This document shows, one piece after another, positions 61,582 to 64,000 of a stretch of 64,000 nucleotides of DNA. The translations under genes were made by a program, and so were the position numbers. The stretch spans positions 1 to 64,000 of the forward strand of contig NZ_JAAVKI010000002.1 in NCBI RefSeq assembly GCF_011806525.1. Reading direction: 5' to 3'. Below the pieces are notes generated by a model. It searched no databases. It saw only the letters and a program-made list of their open reading frames with translations, and was not told where the DNA came from. The DNA comes from Thalassospira sp. HF15 (GTDB lineage: Bacteria; Pseudomonadota; Alphaproteobacteria; Rhodospirillales; Thalassospiraceae). Every line of letters starts with the position of its first letter. The first letter of the stretch is position 1.

Positions 61582-63453
61582 TTATTTCGCCGCCTCACCA
61601 CGGCGATTCATCCGTGTCTGTGACGCAAGCCGGATCGGCGCATTTGCCGCCCCGAAGCCACGATACGCGCGACGCTCAACCAATTCAAAGAAGAATCGGT
61701 TGGCAAAGGTTCGCGTATAGGCCTGATAATATTCGCCTTCATCATCGCGATCATAAAGAATATTGCGTGCACGCAAACGATCAAGCAGTTCTGGCTCCAA
61801 GCCAAAACGCGCTTCGATGTCGTCATAATAGTTTTCTGGGATCGGCAGAATTTCGACCCCGTTCGACATGCAATAATCAACCGATGCAAAGATATCGTCG
61901 CTTGAAAACGCCAGATGCTGAACACCGCTGCCAAAGAATTCATTGAGGAACTGGGAATGCTGGGTATGCGGGCTTTGTGAGCCGTTCAGGATCAAACGCA
62001 CCGCATCGCTTTGTACCACCTGACTTTGCACAAGCCCGCCCGGATCCGGGATATCAAGGGTCGGCATTTTGCCAAGATCAAAGATCGAGGTGAAATACAG
62101 AAGCCAGGTCAGCATTTCCTCATACTGCATCGAGTATGAAACATGGTCGACCGCCCGCAGTTTTGCCTTGGCATCTTCGGCGGTTTTGGCGGATTCAAAT
62201 TCGACATCCCAGATACGCGACAATTCGCTGTGATCATCAAGGAAGTAAACAAGGCTGCCACCCACGCCCCGAATGGCCGGCATTTCAATTTCGCCTTTGC
62301 CAACCGCTTGACTGAATGGGGCGGCAAGCAAGGATTGCGCACGATCCATGGTCGCCTTGGCATCATTGACCTTAAGCCCCACCGCACAGACCGACGGGCC
62401 ATGCACGATGTTATAGGAATGCGCAAAGCCATCCTTGTCGCAATTGATCACAAGGTTGATGTCGCCCTGCTTCCACCAGGTTACGGCCTTGGTTTTATGG
62501 CTACCGCGTTTTTCAAATCCAAGGGCGGCAAAAAGGGTCGCAAGCTTTTCAGCGTTTTCTTCCTCCACCGCGAACTCGACAAAGCCGATTTCCTTGGCGT
62601 GTGCCTTGGGCGGCAATGCCGTACCATTTTCGCCAACCTGAACACCTTCAATGCCGTCACCAAGATAAATCAGTGATCGCAAACCATCCTTCGCAACGTT
62701 CTTGGTCGAACTGGATCGGAACTGATCGTTGAAAATCTCAAGCGAAAGCGGCCCGTCATAACCGGTCATCGCAAGGTTGCGCATGAATTCACCGAGCGGG
62801 AAGTCCCCCTGCCCCGGGAAGCAGCGGAAATGACGGCTCCAGGACAGGGCATCCATTTCAAGGGTCGGGGCATCGGCGACCTGAACCAGGAAAATCTTGT
62901 CACCCGGGATGGATGAAATCGCATCAAGCGGCACCTTGCGCGCCATGATGTGAAAGGTATCAAGTACCAAGCCCACATTCGGGTGATTGGCGCGACGCAC
63001 GACTTCCCAGCTGTCGCGATAGTCGCTGATATGCTTGCCCCATGAAAGCGCCTCGAACGCGACACGCAGGCCACGTTTGGCGGCACGATCGCCAAGCTCT
63101 GCCAGATCCTTGGCAGCGCGATCAAGCCCGCCCAGTGAATGCGGGGATACGTTGGAACAGACCATCAAAAGATCCGTCCCCAGCTCTTCCATCAGGTCAA
63201 ACTTGCGCTCGGCCCTTTCAAACGCGCGGGTGCGCTGGGGCTCGGGCATGCCTTCGAAATCGCGGAACGGCTGGAAGGTGACCAGCTTCAGGCCGAGATC
63301 GCGGATCGTCTTGCCAACATCTTCTGGCGACCCGTCAAAGGACAGAAGGTCATTTTCAAAAATCTCGACCCCGTCAAAGCCGGCGGCAGCAATGGCATCG
63401 AGTTTTTCCTGAAGATCGCCCGACAGTGAAACTGTGGCAATTGAGGTCAGCAT
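61582..63453 (-). CDS. quiC: 3-Dehydroshikimate dehydratase, QuiC fusion with HPPD-like domain
   Basis: The 623-residue protein has two parts. Residues 1-270 form a TIM barrel of the AP-endonuclease-2 type (GFDGVEIFENDLLSFDG, VAFEALSWGKHISDYRDSWE, VGLVLDTFHIMARK) that converts 3-dehydroshikimate to protocatechuate. Residues ~290-610 resemble 4-hydroxyphenylpyruvate dioxygenase, with metal ligands likely in VDHVSYS, VQHLAFS and FFFELVERR. This fused form is known as QuiC-type in pseudomonads. It is one of a GntR-quiC-aroQ set on the minus strand. Whether the HPPD-like half has activity is not known. Confidence 0.9.
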   Translation of the reverse strand: MLTSIATVSLSGDLQEKLDAIAAAGFDGVEIFENDLLSFDGSPEDVGKTIRDLGLKLVTFQPFRDFEGMPEPQRTRAFERAERKFDLMEELGTDLLMVCSNVSPHSLGGLDRAAKDLAELGDRAAKRGLRVAFEALSWGKHISDYRDSWEVVRRANHPNVGLVLDTFHIMARKVPLDAISSIPGDKIFLVQVADAPTLEMDALSWSRHFRCFPGQGDFPLGEFMRNLAMTGYDGPLSLEIFNDQFRSSSTKNVAKDGLRSLIYLGDGIEGVQVGENGTALPPKAHAKEIGFVEFAVEEENAEKLATLFAALGFEKRGSHKTKAVTWWKQGDINLVINCDKDGFAHSYNIVHGPSVCAVGLKVNDAKATMDRAQSLLAAPFSQAVGKGEIEMPAIRGVGGSLVYFLDDHSELSRIWDVEFESAKTAEDAKAKLRAVDHVSYSMQYEEMLTWLLYFTSIFDLGKMPTLDIPDPGGLVQSQVVQSDAVRLILNGSQSPHTQHSQFLNEFFGSGVQHLAFSSDDIFASVDYCMSNGVEILPIPENYYDDIEARFGLEPELLDRLRARNILYDRDDEGEYYQAYTRTFANRFFFELVERRAYRGFGAANAPIRLASQTRMNRRGEAAK

Positions 63454-63534
63454 ATTATCCCTCCGGGATGCGTGTGGGGCACCGGGACATTCACAGAAGG
63501 ATGCTGCAATCGCGGGACGAGCCCTGCGCGCAGA

Positions 63535-64000
63535 TCAATGCTGTGAACGGCGCCGGTAGGTTTCAATATGGTCGGTCAGTTTGGCAATCGCGCCATCCAG
63601 ATCCCGTGCGAGTGCCAGTTCGAAGATTTCGCGATGCTCATCGATGATTTCCTGTGCCCGGAAACCATGGGTTTTCAGTTCGATCACCACATAGCGGCGG
63701 AACTGATCGAAAATCTCACGGTGCAACCGCATATGCAGGTCTGATCCACAGGCCGAAATCAACGCCTGATGAAATTCGCGGTCATACTGGCTCCAGCGGA
63801 CCGTCAGTTCGCGGCTATCCTGCTCAAGCATCTGCTTTTCAACGGCGGCAAGCTTGTGATGGGCCGCCGCCACGCGGGCTTCCCATTCGACATCACCATG
63901 CTTGATCGAGGCCGCCAGACCATCGCGTTCAAGCAACAAGCGCATCGCCGTCAGTTCCATGAAATTGGACGGGGACGTTTCAACAACACGGAAGCCCTTC
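63535..64000 (-). CDS. GntR-family regulator, C-terminal FCD part (truncated by window edge)
   Basis: The visible C-terminal ~154 residues contain a GntR FCD-type effector domain (GFRVVETSPSNFMELTAMRL, LLERDGLAASI, then ELTVRWSQYDREFHQALISA, and HREIFELALARDLDGAIAKL). The N-terminal helix-turn-helix is beyond position 64000. The frame is open to the right edge, so the gene is partial. Its position immediately upstream of quiC and aroQ on the same strand suggests it controls quinate/shikimate catabolism. FCD regulators respond to organic acids. Confidence 0.85.
   Translation of the reverse strand, partial: KGFRVVETSPSNFMELTAMRLLLERDGLAASIKHGDVEWEARVAAAHHKLAAVEKQMLEQDSRELTVRWSQYDREFHQALISACGSDLHMRLHREIFDQFRRYVVIELKTHGFRAQEIIDEHREIFELALARDLDGAIAKLTDHIETYRRRSQH

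Noticed and set aside
1..64000. CRISPR arrays, insertion sequences, prophage or integrase genes
   Set aside because: I saw no regularly spaced repeats, terminal inverted repeats with a transposase, or phage structural genes anywhere in the window.

Overview
The window reads as a chromosomal segment of an alphaproteobacterium, most likely a Rhodospirillales marine heterotroph of the Thalassospira type. The order and genus are inference, as no database search was possible. The class is supported by several independent signs: a SAM-II riboswitch in front of metZ, a fused trpE(G) gene preceded by a Trp-Trp-Trp leader peptide, a general-stress (EcfG-type) promoter in front of csbD, the metZ-apaG pairing, a short 4.5S-type SRP RNA and mid-50s percent G+C. 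There is no CRISPR array, insertion sequence, integrase or phage structural gene.

Layout. At the extreme left the minus strand carries a strong promoter and a boxA-bearing leader of an rRNA operon whose 16S gene lies outside the window. Next come a glycerophosphodiester phosphodiesterase, a MATE exporter, an unrecognised 421-residue protein, an AraC regulator, a low-molecular-weight phosphatase with a fructosamine-kinase-like gene, and a cytochrome c'. From 7.4 to 10.1 kb the minus strand holds folE, apaG and metZ, with metZ behind a SAM-II riboswitch and terminator. A membrane TVP38 protein overlapping a flavin disulfide reductase and a histidine kinase follow, then a possible structured RNA. 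A tight tetR-yciI-tag operon is next. Two TrkH potassium-transporter paralogs flank a diguanylate cyclase, asd and a small DUF3012 lipoprotein.

From 23 to 36.6 kb there are a secreted nuclease, an ArsI/CadI-like dioxygenase paired with an ECF sigma factor with a cysteine-rich tail, tRNA-Gly(CCC), a PQQ-type sugar dehydrogenase, xanthine phosphoribosyltransferase, a TPR/glycosyltransferase protein, a GNAT acetyltransferase, ubiB and ubiE. Then come trpF, a voltage-gated potassium channel, trpL-trpE(G) and an RNA methyltransferase.

From 36.8 to 47.4 kb the region is rich in signalling: csbD, a DUF1289 protein, a histidine kinase overlapping a receiver-DUF3369-EAL protein, a HugZ-like protein, pckA, a periplasmic binding protein and another EAL protein. 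From 47.8 to 54.5 kb are a HAD nucleotidase, dapD, dapE, a TetR regulator with a near-perfect operator palindrome, two glutathione S-transferases, a LysR regulator and a DUF1636 protein. The right end holds nudC, the SRP RNA and dnaX-ybaB-recR. That last cluster is interrupted by an A+T-rich sugar-nucleotide epimerase gene that looks horizontally acquired. The window ends in a gntR-quiC-aroQ cluster for quinate/shikimate catabolism, cut at the right edge.

How the genes work together. Amino-acid biosynthesis is spread over the window: asd, dapD and dapE for lysine and cell wall, metZ for methionine, trpF and trpE(G) for tryptophan. Two of these genes carry RNA-based control. Cyclic-di-GMP enzymes (one GGDEF, two EAL) and stand-alone regulators suggest a sensing-rich, metabolically flexible organism. 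The most interesting items are the ArsI-like/sigma pair, the epimerase insertion, the apparently leaderless trpL attenuator, and the structured RNA candidate near 14.3 kb.
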